From Leifsonia sp. PS1209 (GTDB lineage Bacteria; Actinomycetota; Actinomycetes; Actinomycetales; Microbacteriaceae), in assembly GCF_012317045.1 (NCBI RefSeq), contig NZ_CP051154.1, positions 1,860,001 through 1,924,000 on the forward strand: a stretch of 64,000 bases of DNA, read 5' to 3'. A model generated the notes under the pieces. That model searched no databases, was not told the origin of the DNA, and worked only from the letters and a program-made list of their open reading frames with translations. Every line of letters begins with the position of its first letter. The first letter of the stretch is position 1. Of the stretch, positions 51,718 through 61,125 are shown piece after piece. The position numbers and the translations under genes are program-made.

Positions 51718-53139
51718 GTGAAGACCACGGTCGAAAAGCTGAGCCCCACTCGCACCAAGCTCACCATCTCGGTGACGCCGGAGGAGCTCAAGCCGTCTAT
51801 CAAGCACGCTTACGAGCACATCGCTGAGCAGGTCAACATCCCGGGCTTCCGCAAGGGCAAGGTTCCGCCGGCGATCATCGACCAGCGTGTCGGCAAGGCT
51901 GCCGTCCTGGAGCACGCCGTCAACGAGGGGCTGGACGGGTTCTACCGTCAGGCCGTCGACGAGAACGACGTGCGTCCGCTCGGACGTCCGGAGGCCGACA
52001 TCACCGAGTGGCCAAACGAGAAGGACTTCTCCGGTGACCTGCTGCTCACCATCGAGGTGGATGTGCGCCCCGAGATCGAGCTGCCCGCATACAACGACCT
52101 GAAGATCACGGTCGACGCCGCGGACATCAGCGACGAGGACGTCGACACCGAGCTCGACAACCTGCGCAGCCGTTTCGGCACGCTCGTCACCGTCGACCGC
52201 CCCGCCAAGAAGGGCGACTTCGCGCAGATCGACCTCGTCGCCGTGATCGGTGACGAAGAGGTCGACACTGCCAACAGCATCTCCTACGAGATCGGCTCCG
52301 GCGAGCTCATCGAGGGCATCGACGAGGCGCTCGACACGCTCACCGCCGGTGAGACCACCACATTCGAGGCTCCGCTCATGGGTGGAGACCACGAGGGTGA
52401 GAACGCCCAGATCACCGTGACCCTCACCGCCGTCAAGGAGCGCGAGCTTCCGGAGGCGGACGACGACTTCGCGCAGATCGCCAGCGAGTTCGACACCATC
52501 GCCGAGCTGCGCGAGAGCGTCCGCGAGCAGGTCGAGCGTTCGAAGACGTTCGGCCAGGGCACCGCCGCCCGCGACCAGCTGCTCGACACGCTGCTCGCGC
52601 AGGTGGAGATCCCCGTCCCGACCCAGCTGGTCGAGGACGAGGTGCACCGCCACCTGGAGCAGGAGAACCGTCTCGAAGACGACGTGCACCGCGCAGAGGT
52701 CGCCGAGTCCAGCGAGAAGACCTTCCGCACGCAGATCCTGCTCGACGAGATCGCCCGTGTCGAAGACGTCAAGGTCAACCAGGACGAGCTGAGCCAGTAC
52801 CTCATCCAGGGTGCATCGCAGTACGGCATGGACCCGAACGAGTTCGTGAAGATCCTCAGCGAGAACGGCCAGATCCCGTCGATGGTCGGAGAGGTCGCGC
52901 GCAACAAGGCGCTCACCATCGTCCTCAGCCGCGCAGAGGTCGTCGACAGCAACGGCAAGAAGGTCGACCTGAGCGAGTTCACCATCACTCCGGACGACGA
53001 GGAAGCCGACGCCGAGACCGCCGCGTCCGATGAGGCTCCGGCCGCCGATGAGGCACCCGCCGCCGAGGAGACCCCGGCCGAGGAGAAGCCCAAGAAGAAG
53101 GCTGCTCCGAAGAAGAAGGCAGCTTCCGAGAAGAAGTAG
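51718..53139 (+). CDS. tig: Trigger factor (ribosome-associated chaperone)
   Basis: A 473-residue chaperone. The ribosome-binding signature is [20 protein letters not shown] near residue 40; the FKBP-type PPIase domain is about 150-245 ([40 protein letters not shown]); the helical substrate cradle follows. The C-terminus is an Ala/Glu run ending in Lys-rich [16 protein letters not shown], longer than in E. coli and common in actinobacteria. The GTG at 51718 is used with CAGGAGA upstream. The tig-clpP1-clpP2-clpX order is interrupted here by two other genes. Confidence 0.95.
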   Translation: MKTTVEKLSPTRTKLTISVTPEELKPSIKHAYEHIAEQVNIPGFRKGKVPPAIIDQRVGKAAVLEHAVNEGLDGFYRQAVDENDVRPLGRPEADITEWPNEKDFSGDLLLTIEVDVRPEIELPAYNDLKITVDAADISDEDVDTELDNLRSRFGTLVTVDRPAKKGDFAQIDLVAVIGDEEVDTANSISYEIGSGELIEGIDEALDTLTAGETTTFEAPLMGGDHEGENAQITVTLTAVKERELPEADDDFAQIASEFDTIAELRESVREQVERSKTFGQGTAARDQLLDTLLAQVEIPVPTQLVEDEVHRHLEQENRLEDDVHRAEVAESSEKTFRTQILLDEIARVEDVKVNQDELSQYLIQGASQYGMDPNEFVKILSENGQIPSMVGEVARNKALTIVLSRAEVVDSNGKKVDLSEFTITPDDEEADAETAASDEAPAADEAPAAEETPAEEKPKKKAAPKKKAASEKK

Positions 53140-53151
53140 CATCACACGCGC

Positions 53152-53183
53152 AGGCCGGGCACGCACAGTGCCCGGCCTTTCGC
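53152..53183 (+). terminator. Terminator after tig
   Basis: AGGCCGGGCA (53152-53161) pairs with TGCCCGGCCT (53169-53178) around a short loop, followed by TTCGC. Confidence 0.85.
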
Positions 53184-53392
53184 GTACCCGGGGTGACGTC
53201 GCCGGGCGCGAGGCGGAGGCCTGCCGCTGTACCGGCGCGCCGTCGCCGCGTGTGCGCGCGACCTCACGACCCGGTAGCGTTGTCCTCGACAGTGCCTAGG
53301 GTTCCGTTCCCCGGAAGAGTTCGCGGGAGGTCTGGTCCGAGCGGCACCACGGCAGCGCGCAGCGCCGCCGTCATCTGACAGGACAAAAGCCC

Positions 53393-53437
53393 GGAGGATC
53401 CCTTCGCCGTGCCATCGCGGCGAACGAAAGGATCCTC
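53393..53437 (+). promoter_or_regulatory. 5'-UTR hairpin covering the ribosome-binding region of the EamA gene
   Basis: GAGGATCC (53394-53401) pairs with GGATCCTC (53430-53437) and TTCGCCG (53403-53409) with CGGCGAA (53418-53424). The stem ends one base before the GTG start and takes in the GG of the GAAAGG ribosome site. It may act as a translational switch, thermometer or part of a riboswitch expression platform. Confidence 0.55.
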
Positions 53438-54355
53438 GTGCCACCCGTCGCCCTTCTCCTCGTCATCGTCGCCGCGTTCGCGCACGCCACCTGGAACCTC
53501 GCCTCCAAACGGGCGAGCGCCAGCGGCCTGCCGTTCATCCTGCTCGGTGCCATCGCCTCCACGGTGCTGTGGCTGCCGATCGCCGGCGTCGACATCGCGA
53601 TCAACGGTGCGGACCTGCGCTGGCTGCTGATCGGCTCCGGAGTGTCGGCGGTGATCCACGTCGGATACATGTGGGTGCTGCAGCGCGGGTATGCGCACGG
53701 CGACATCTCCGTGGTGTACCCGATGGCGCGCGGCACGGGGCCGCTGCTTTCCGTGGTGTTCGCGATCGTGCTGTTCCACGAGCATCCATCTGCCCTCGCG
53801 CTGGCGGGCGCCGCGGTGGTGGTGGCGGGCATCGTCGGCATCGGCCTCACCACGGGGCGACCCGCAGCAGGCGCGGACCCGCAGCCCACCACGCCGCAGC
53901 CCGGGATGCGCCCCTCCCGCCGACCCCGGATGCTCGGCCCCGGCATCCTCTACGGTCTCCTCACTGGCGTGACCATCGCGATCTACACGCTCTGGGACGC
54001 CTTCACCGTCAACGACCTCGGCGTCTCGCCCGTGGCCTTCATGGTGGGCTGCAGCTTCGGCGAGGTGGTGCTGCTCGCGCCCGTGCTGATCACCCGGCGC
54101 GCCGAAGTCGTCGCGGTGTGGCGGCGGTTCCGCTGGCAGGCCGTGGTGGTCGGCGTGCTCTCTCCGCTGTCGTACATCCTGGTGCTGAGCGCTATCCAGC
54201 TGGCCCCGGTGTCGCTCGTCGCCCCGGCGCGCGAGCTGAGCGTGGTGCTGGTGAGCCTGGCCGGGTGGCTGATCCTGCGCGAGCCGCGGCCGGCCCAGCG
54301 GATGGCGGGAGCAGTCGTGGTGCTCGGCGGCGTCGCGATGCTCGCGCTCAGCTGA
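53438..54355 (+). CDS. EamA-family (DMT) permease
   Basis: A 305-residue membrane protein with ten hydrophobic helices in two EamA repeats: LLLVIVAAFAHATWNLASKR at the N-terminus, VVYPMARGTGPLLSVVFAIV ending repeat one, and LAPVSLVAPARELSVVLVSL in repeat two. DMT proteins export metabolites or drugs. A hydrophilic Pro-rich loop (about 145-165) separates the halves. GTG start behind GAAAGG, itself within a stable hairpin. It stands alone between tig and clpP1. Confidence 0.88.
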   Translation: MPPVALLLVIVAAFAHATWNLASKRASASGLPFILLGAIASTVLWLPIAGVDIAINGADLRWLLIGSGVSAVIHVGYMWVLQRGYAHGDISVVYPMARGTGPLLSVVFAIVLFHEHPSALALAGAAVVVAGIVGIGLTTGRPAAGADPQPTTPQPGMRPSRRPRMLGPGILYGLLTGVTIAIYTLWDAFTVNDLGVSPVAFMVGCSFGEVVLLAPVLITRRAEVVAVWRRFRWQAVVVGVLSPLSYILVLSAIQLAPVSLVAPARELSVVLVSLAGWLILREPRPAQRMAGAVVVLGGVAMLALS

Positions 54356-54410
54356 TCGCGGTCGGACCCGACCGCCGACCCCGCCGCCCGACCCCACCGG
54401 CGGCGCGCTC

Positions 54411-54427
54411 GTCTGCCCAGGGCGAAC
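54411..54427. promoter_or_regulatory. Candidate ClgR operator upstream of clpP1
   Basis: TGCCCAGGGCG at 54414-54424 differs at one position from the CGCYNANRGCG core described for ClgR, the activator of clpP1P2 in Corynebacterium, Streptomyces and Mycobacterium. A TAGATT -10-like box follows at about 54454. Confidence 0.4.
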
Positions 54428-54493
54428 AGGCCGGAAATGGGCCACGGGCTCCGATAGATTCATTCACGAAGCGACAAGGAAATGGAGCGACAC

Positions 54494-55084
54494 ATGGCCG
54501 ACATGGGCATGCAACCCAGTGTTTTTGACCGACTGCTGAAGGACCGCATCATCTGGCTCGGGTCCGAGGTCCGGGATGAGAACGCGAACGAGATCGCCGC
54601 GAAGCTGCTTCTCCTCGCCGCGGAGGACGCTCAGCGAGACATCTACCTCTACATCAACTCGCCCGGTGGGTCGATCACGGCCGGCATGGCCATCTACGAC
54701 ACCATGCAGTTCGTGCCGAACGACATCGTCACGGTGGGCATCGGCATGGCGGCGTCGATGGGGCAGCTGCTCCTCACCGCCGGCACCAAGGGCAAGCGGT
54801 ACATCACCCCCAACGCCCGCGTCCTGCTGCACCAGCCGCACGGCGGCTTTGGCGGCACCGCGAGCGACATCCAGACTCAGGCGCAGCTCATCCTCGACAT
54901 GAAGAAGCGCCTCGCGGAGATCACGGCGGCCCAGACGGGCAAGAGCGTCGAGCAGATCAACGCAGACGGTGACCGCGACCGCTGGTTCACCGCGCAGGAG
55001 GCCCTCGAGTACGGCTTCGTCGACCACATCCGCGAGACGGCGACCGAGGTCGTCGGCGGCGGCGGAACCGCGGACGAGAAGTAA
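54494..55084 (+). CDS. clpP1: ATP-dependent Clp protease proteolytic subunit 1
   Basis: A 196-residue Ser peptidase of the ClpP ring. The oxyanion-hole turn is [20 protein letters not shown], the catalytic Ser lies in [13 protein letters not shown], the His in [13 protein letters not shown] and the Asp in DRDRWF. The ATG at 54494 ([11 protein letters not shown]) has GGAGC at proper distance; ATG 54482 is too close to AAGGAA. It forms the mixed ClpP1P2 tetradecamer with the next gene, 25 bp downstream. Confidence 0.95.
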   Translation: MADMGMQPSVFDRLLKDRIIWLGSEVRDENANEIAAKLLLLAAEDAQRDIYLYINSPGGSITAGMAIYDTMQFVPNDIVTVGIGMAASMGQLLLTAGTKGKRYITPNARVLLHQPHGGFGGTASDIQTQAQLILDMKKRLAEITAAQTGKSVEQINADGDRDRWFTAQEALEYGFVDHIRETATEVVGGGGTADEK

Positions 55085-55109
55085 GACCTCGGAAGGAATA
55101 GGAATCGAC

Positions 55110-55778
55110 ATGAACATCCCCAACTTCGGAGGTCAGGCGTTCAACGGAGTCCAGGCTCCGGGATCGCGCTACATCCTCCCGAGCTTCGAAGAGCGCACGG
55201 CCTATGGCTACAAGCGCCAGGACCCGTACGCCAAGCTGTTCGAGGACCGCATCATCTTCCTCGGCGTGCAGGTGGACGACGCGTCCGCCGACGACATCAT
55301 GGCCCAGCTCCTCGTGCTTGAGAGTCAGGACCCGGACCGCGACATCGTGATGTACATCAACTCGCCCGGTGGCTCGTTCACCGCGATGACCGCGATCTAC
55401 GACACGATGCAGTACATCCGCCCGCAGATCCAGACCGTGGTGCTCGGCCAGGCGGCCTCCGCGGCCGCCGTGCTGACCGCGGCCGGCAGCCCCGGCAAGC
55501 GTCTCGCGCTGCCGAACGCCCGCATCCTGATCCACCAGCCCGCCGTCGGCGAGGCCGGACAGGGGCAGGCGTCCGACATCGAGATCCAGGCCAACGAGAT
55601 CATGCGCATGCGCACCTGGCTGGAGGAGACGCTCGCGCGCCACTCCAACCGCACGCAGGAGCAGGTCAACAAGGACATCGACCGCGACAAGATCCTGTCG
55701 GCCGCCGAGGCGCTCGACTACGGCCTGATCGACCAGGTGCTCACCAGCCGCAAGACGCTGCCGGCGCTGGTCAAGTAA
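55110..55778 (+). CDS. clpP2: ATP-dependent Clp protease proteolytic subunit 2
   Basis: A 222-residue second Clp[21 protein letters not shown] is the oxyanion region; the nucleophile Ser lies in LGQAASAAAVLTAAG, the His in RILIHQPAVGEAG and the Asp in KDIDRDKILS. The longer N-terminus (MNIPNFGGQAFNGVQAPGSR) is the usual ClpP2 propeptide, removed on maturation. GGAAGGAATAGG precedes the ATG. Operon with clpP1; its terminator hairpin lies at the start of the following gene. Confidence 0.95.
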   Translation: MNIPNFGGQAFNGVQAPGSRYILPSFEERTAYGYKRQDPYAKLFEDRIIFLGVQVDDASADDIMAQLLVLESQDPDRDIVMYINSPGGSFTAMTAIYDTMQYIRPQIQTVVLGQAASAAAVLTAAGSPGKRLALPNARILIHQPAVGEAGQGQASDIEIQANEIMRMRTWLEETLARHSNRTQEQVNKDIDRDKILSAAEALDYGLIDQVLTSRKTLPALVK

Positions 55779-55802
55779 GACAGCATCTCGGAGCCTTCCG
55801 CG

Positions 55803-56552
55803 ATGAACGAACGGGGCGATCGTCTGGACGACGGTCGCCCCGTTCGGCGTGTCAGGGCCTATCAGGATGCTCCGTACGATCCGGATGCGTGGCCCGCGAA
55901 CATCCCGGCCGTCGCGCAGGTGCTCCGTAACGGGCTGGAGCTCGCGCCGGGCGTGACCTTCCTGGTCGGCGAGAACGGCAGCGGCAAGTCCACCATCGTG
56001 GAGGGTGTCGCGACCGCGTACGGACTGCCGCCCGAGGGCGGCAGCAACCAGGGCTCGCACAGCACCCGACCCAGCGAGTCGCCTCTCGGCGAGTGGCTGC
56101 TGGTCGAGCGCAGCCCGTCCGCGCCGCGCTGGGGATTCTTCCTGCGGGCGGAGACGATGCACGGCTACTACTCCTATCTGGAGTCGCTGCCCGGCAGTCC
56201 GGATGCGCACCTGCACACGCTGAGCCACGGCGAGTCGTTCAACGACCTGCTCGAGAACAAGCTGAATCACCCGCAGTACGTCGCCGGCCTGGTCTGCCTC
56301 GACGAGCCGGAGGCCGCGCTGTCGTTCGAGTCGTCGCTGCGCTGGCTGTCCAACCTCAACGAGATGGTGGCGCGCGGCACGCAGGTGCTGTGCGCGACGC
56401 ACTCGCCGATCCTGGCAGCGCTGCCCGGCGCGCGCATCCTGGAGGTGGGCGAGTGGGGCATCCGGTCGACGACCTGGGAGGAGCTGGAGATCGTGCGGCA
56501 CTGGCGCTCGTTCCTCGACGCGCCCGGCCGGTACTTCCGCCATCTGCTGTAG
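55803..56552 (+). CDS. AAA/ABC-type ATPase (AAA_23/SMC-like, DUF2813-type)
   Basis: A 249-residue soluble ATPase. Walker A is FLVGENGSGKSTIVEGVATA near residue 55; a signature-like TLSHGESFNDLL precedes Walker B VCLDEPEAALSFESSLRWL, and CATHSPILAALPGA carries the switch His. This single-domain form resembles small MbeA/YhaN-like ATPases often annotated only as AAA family. Its first codons fold into the clpP2 terminator hairpin. It sits between clpP2 and clpX, where no gene is usual; a link to Clp is not shown. Confidence 0.82.
   Translation: MNERGDRLDDGRPVRRVRAYQDAPYDPDAWPANIPAVAQVLRNGLELAPGVTFLVGENGSGKSTIVEGVATAYGLPPEGGSNQGSHSTRPSESPLGEWLLVERSPSAPRWGFFLRAETMHGYYSYLESLPGSPDAHLHTLSHGESFNDLLENKLNHPQYVAGLVCLDEPEAALSFESSLRWLSNLNEMVARGTQVLCATHSPILAALPGARILEVGEWGIRSTTWEELEIVRHWRSFLDAPGRYFRHLL
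55808..55847. terminator. Terminator-like hairpin inside the 5' end of the ATPase gene
   Basis: The 17-base left arm from 55808 (CGAACGGGGCGATCGTC) pairs with the right arm ending at 55846-55847 (GACGGTCGCCCCGTTCG), with one G-T wobble and a short loop near 55825-55829. It begins 30 bp after the clpP2 stop. Confidence 0.7.
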
Positions 56553-56662
56553 GCAGAACGGGATGCGCGTGGCGCGCGTGACCAAATGCGGCCAGGTGCG
56601 CGCCAATGTCGCTCGCACAGGTTAGGCTCGACGGGAAAGACCCTGAGAAGGAGGGGAGAGGG

Positions 56663-57937
<1,275 letters not shown>

Positions 57938-57961
57938 CGCGCATTCACCTGATTGGCGGGG

Positions 57962-58136
57962 CTCCGCAGTAGCGGAGTTCCCGGCGACACGCCGCATCAC
58001 CCGTCCGCAACGTCGGAGTCTTGGGATGCGGCGGCGTCCTATCTCCGTTGCAGCGGAGTTCGGGATGCGGCGTCGCGCGACTCCGTTACTGCGGAGAAGT
58101 GGGGTGGGGCGCGGCCGAGACTCCGCTGTTGCGGAG
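57962..58136. repeat. Array of five short palindromes at ~40-bp spacing
   Basis: CTCCG-N5/6-CGGAG palindromes of 16 bp start at 57962, 58043, 58081 and 58121, and a degenerate copy starts at 58003: intervals 41, 40, 38 and 40 bp. Stems are constant while the five-base loops differ (CAGTA, CAACG, TTGCA, TTACT, CTGTT). Spacers 1-3 also share a GATGCGGCG core, once inverted. No ORF covers this 348-bp gap between convergent clpX and the M3 peptidase. It is not a normal CRISPR: the repeat is too short and no cas genes are near. Confidence 0.85.
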
Positions 58137-58285
58137 ATCTGGACGGCGTGTCGCCGCGAGGTTCCTGTGGAACGGTGGCGAATCCAGCGCGGCTCGGGCC
58201 GCGTGCAGCCCGGCGGGCGCGACCGACCCGGCCTCCCCGCGCGACGCCCCGCTGGAGCGGAGCGCGCGCGGGGGAGACCGGCGGT

Positions 58286-60322
58286 TCAGTCGGCGAGGCC
58301 GCGGCGTTCGAGCAGGGGCTCGATCACCGCGTCGCGGCCGCGGAAGTCGCGGTAGGCCTCCAGCGGGTCTTTCGAGCCGCCGACGCCGAGCAGGCGCTGG
58401 CGGAAGCGGTCGCCGTTGTCGCGGGTGAGGCCGCCGTTCTCGGTGAACCAGGCGACCGTGTCCGCATCCAGCACCTCGCTCCAGATGTAGGAGTAGTACC
58501 CGGCGTCGTATCCGCCCGAGAAGGTGTGCGCGAAGTACGTGCTCGCGTAGCGGGGCGGCACGGCGGGGTTGTCGAGGCCGGCGTCCGCGAGGGCCTGCGC
58601 CTCGAAGGCGGCGACGTCGGCGACCGTGTCGTCGGCGGTGATCGCGTGCCAGGCCTGGTCGAGCAGCGTCGCAGCGAGGTATTCGCTGGTCTGGAAGCCC
58701 TCGTTGAACGCCTCGGACTCGTGCAGCTTGTCGACGAGCTCCTGCGGCATCCGCTCGCCCGTCTCGTTGTGCACGGCGTAGTTCTCCAGGATCTCCGGCC
58801 AGAGCATCCACATCTCGTTGACCTGGCTGGGGAACTCGACGAAGTCGCGGTAGACGTTCGTGCCCGCGAACTTCGGATACGTGACCCGCGCGAACAGCCC
58901 GTGCAGGGCGTGCCCGAACTCGTGGAAGAGTGTGTTGGTCTCGTCGTAGCTGAGCAGCGTGGGCTCCCCGGCGGCGGGCTTCGGCACGTTGAGGTTGTTG
59001 ACTACGACGGTCGGGTAGTCGAGCAGCGCCGACTGGGAGATGAGCGGGTTCATCCACGCTCCGCCCCGCTTCGAGTCGCGCGTGTACAGGTCGAGGATGT
59101 AGAGGCCGAGCTCGGAGCCGTCCTCGTTGCGCACCTCGAAGACGCGCGCCTCCGGGTGGTAGGCGACGAGGTCGGGACGCTCCTCGAACGTGATGCCGTA
59201 GAGCCTGGTGGCGGCGTAGAAGACGCCGTCGCGCAGCACGCGCTCCGCTTCGAAATACGGGCGCATCGCGGCGACATCGATGTCGTACTTCGCCTGCCGC
59301 ACCTTCTCGGTGAGGTACGCCCAGTCCCAGGCGGCCAGTTCGGTGCCGACGGGAAGCTGCTGCTGCAGGTCGGCCTGCTCGGCGCGGGCGTTGCGGGCGG
59401 CAGGAGGCGCGAGCCGTCCGAGCATGGCCGCGACCGCCTCCGGGGTCTTGGCCGTCTGCCCGGCCGTGACATAGCCGGCGTGGGTCTCGAAGCCGAGCAG
59501 CCGGGCGCGCTCGGCGCGCAGACGGGTGATGTCGAGCACGAGCTGACGGTTGTCGTTGTCTCCGCCCCGGATGCCGCGGGAACGGGATGCCGTCATGATC
59601 CGCTCCCGCACCCCACGGGTGGTGAGGCTCGCGAGGAACGGGTGGCCGGTGGGCAACACCAGGGTGACCACGTACTTCCCGTCGAGGCCGCGCTCCTTCG
59701 CCGCCTCCGCCGCAGCGGAGATCGCGCCGTCGCCGAGGCCGTCGAGGTCGGCGACGTCGTCGAAGACCACCGCGAGGTCGTTGGTGTCGGCCAGGAGGTT
59801 CTTCTCGAATCGGGTGGTCAGAGTGGACAGCTGCTGGTTGTACTCGCGCAGCCGTTCCTTGTCCGCGTCGCTGAGGCCGGCGCCGGCGAGGGTGAACTCC
59901 TCGTAGTACCGCTCGACCAGGTAGCGGGATTCGGGGTCGAGCCCCAGCGCATCCCGTTCGTCGTAGATGGCCTTGATTCGGCCGTACAGCGCCGGGTCGA
60001 GCCGGATGGCGTCCTGGTGGGCGGCCAGCAGGGGAGCGATCTCCTCTTCGAGCGCGTTGGTGAAGTCGCTGGAGTCCGACGAGCTCTTGTTGAAGAAGAC
60101 CTCGGCGACCCGCTGCAGGGTCTGGCCGGACTTCTCCAGCGGGACGAACGTGTTCTCGAAGGTGGGCTCGTCCGTGGAGGCGGTGATCGCCGCCACCTCC
60201 GCCAGCTGCTCCTCGAAACCCCTGTCGAAGGCGGGCCGGTAGTGCTCGTCCCGGATGTCCGCGAACGGCGGCAACTGGTACGGGAGCGTGCTGGGGGAGA
60301 AGAACGGGTTCGTGTCTGCCAT
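58286..60322 (-). CDS. dcp: M3 family oligopeptidase (peptidyl-dipeptidase Dcp-like)
   Basis: A 678-residue cytoplasmic zinc metallopeptidase of the thimet oligopeptidase family. The zinc site is LFHEFGHALHGLFARVTYP, with the third ligand in the following DFVEFPSQVNE. TRDSKRGGAWM and ATYFAHTFSGGYDAGYYSYI (reading STYFAHT) are typical of Dcp. It trims short peptides, fitting the neighbouring Clp genes as a downstream step (inference). Start at the ATG at 60322; divergent from the ArsR-type/MFS cassette. Confidence 0.93.
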   Translation of the reverse strand: MADTNPFFSPSTLPYQLPPFADIRDEHYRPAFDRGFEEQLAEVAAITASTDEPTFENTFVPLEKSGQTLQRVAEVFFNKSSSDSSDFTNALEEEIAPLLAAHQDAIRLDPALYGRIKAIYDERDALGLDPESRYLVERYYEEFTLAGAGLSDADKERLREYNQQLSTLTTRFEKNLLADTNDLAVVFDDVADLDGLGDGAISAAAEAAKERGLDGKYVVTLVLPTGHPFLASLTTRGVRERIMTASRSRGIRGGDNDNRQLVLDITRLRAERARLLGFETHAGYVTAGQTAKTPEAVAAMLGRLAPPAARNARAEQADLQQQLPVGTELAAWDWAYLTEKVRQAKYDIDVAAMRPYFEAERVLRDGVFYAATRLYGITFEERPDLVAYHPEARVFEVRNEDGSELGLYILDLYTRDSKRGGAWMNPLISQSALLDYPTVVVNNLNVPKPAAGEPTLLSYDETNTLFHEFGHALHGLFARVTYPKFAGTNVYRDFVEFPSQVNEMWMLWPEILENYAVHNETGERMPQELVDKLHESEAFNEGFQTSEYLAATLLDQAWHAITADDTVADVAAFEAQALADAGLDNPAVPPRYASTYFAHTFSGGYDAGYYSYIWSEVLDADTVAWFTENGGLTRDNGDRFRQRLLGVGGSKDPLEAYRDFRGRDAVIEPLLERRGLAD

Positions 60323-60364
60323 TGATCCAGCCTAGGGCCGCACACCGCCGCCGCGCAGGATCCC

Positions 60365-60429
60365 ATGCAAACGAATGATTGCAAAGAACCAATTGCAAAG
60401 AACCTGTTGCAAAGAAGTCTTTGCATTGC
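60365..60429. promoter_or_regulatory. 14-bp iterated operator upstream of ArsR-type/MFS operon
   Basis: TTGCAAAGAA occurs at 60379, 60393 and 60407, exactly 14 bp apart, with degenerate units at 60365 (ATGCAAACGA) and 60421 (TTGCATTGCT). The array is AT-rich and ends at the -10 box. A regulator bound here would cover the promoter. Confidence 0.75.
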
Positions 60430-60441
60430 TACTCTCTCACC
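60430..60441 (+). promoter_or_regulatory. Leaderless promoter -10 box
   Basis: TACTCT at 60430-60435 is six bases before the ATG at 60442, directly downstream of the iterated operator. Confidence 0.5.
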
Positions 60442-61125
60442 ATGGCCACCGAAGAAAAGCCCGAGCAGCCGCAGAACGCCGGCACGAAGCCCCCGGCGAT
60501 CTCGTACCCGATGCACGACGCACTGGGGATGGAGGCGCTCCGGGCGCTCGCGCATCCGCTGCGGGTGGAGATCATGAACGAGCTCTCCGACTTCGGGCCG
60601 GCGACGGCCAGCGGCCTCGCCGAGCGGCTGGGGGAGTCGAGCGGGTCGACCAGCTACCACCTGCGGCAGCTCGCCAAGCACGGCATCATCGTGGAGGACG
60701 CCGAGAAGGGGTCCGGCCGCGAGCGCTGGTGGAAGATGGCACCCGGCGGCGTCACCATCGGTTCGCCCGAGACCCTCGCCACCCCGGCAGGCCGGGAAGC
60801 CAACGAGCTCATCTCCCGCGAGTGGCAGCAGAACAACGAGCGCCGCCTCACGGCCTTCCTGCGCCGCGGCCTCGACGTCTACGGCACCGAGTGGATGCAG
60901 GCCAGCACCCTCTCCACGTCGCACCTCCAGCTCACCATCGACCAGCTGGCCGAGTTCGGCCGCGAGTACTACGCGATGCAGACCAGGCTCCGCGACAAGT
61001 GGCGCGCCGAGGGCAACGGCCCTGACAGCCACGACGGCGGCGGAGACGGCGCTGGCGCGGAAGGCAGCCTCCGCGTGCAGGTGCAGTTCAACGCGTTCCC
61101 GCTGGTGGAGGCGAGCGACCGATGA
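60442..61125 (+). CDS. ArsR-type winged-helix transcriptional regulator
   Basis: A 227-residue regulator. The winged helix (about 30-100) reads MEALRALAHPLRVEIMNELS, then TASGLAERLGESSGSTSYHL (recognition helix) and RQLAKHGIIVEDAEKGSGRE (wing). The remaining domain is helical and ends in a Gly/Asp-rich linker plus VQVQFNAFPLVE. It is probably the autorepressor acting on the 14-bp repeats in front of it. Its TGA overlaps the ATG of the exporter gene. Confidence 0.88.
   Translation: MATEEKPEQPQNAGTKPPAISYPMHDALGMEALRALAHPLRVEIMNELSDFGPATASGLAERLGESSGSTSYHLRQLAKHGIIVEDAEKGSGRERWWKMAPGGVTIGSPETLATPAGREANELISREWQQNNERRLTAFLRRGLDVYGTEWMQASTLSTSHLQLTIDQLAEFGREYYAMQTRLRDKWRAEGNGPDSHDGGGDGAGAEGSLRVQVQFNAFPLVEASDR

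Noticed and set aside
57962..58136. CRISPR array
   Set aside because: The repeats are palindromes of only 16 bp with variable centres, the spacers resemble one another, and there are no cas genes in the window.
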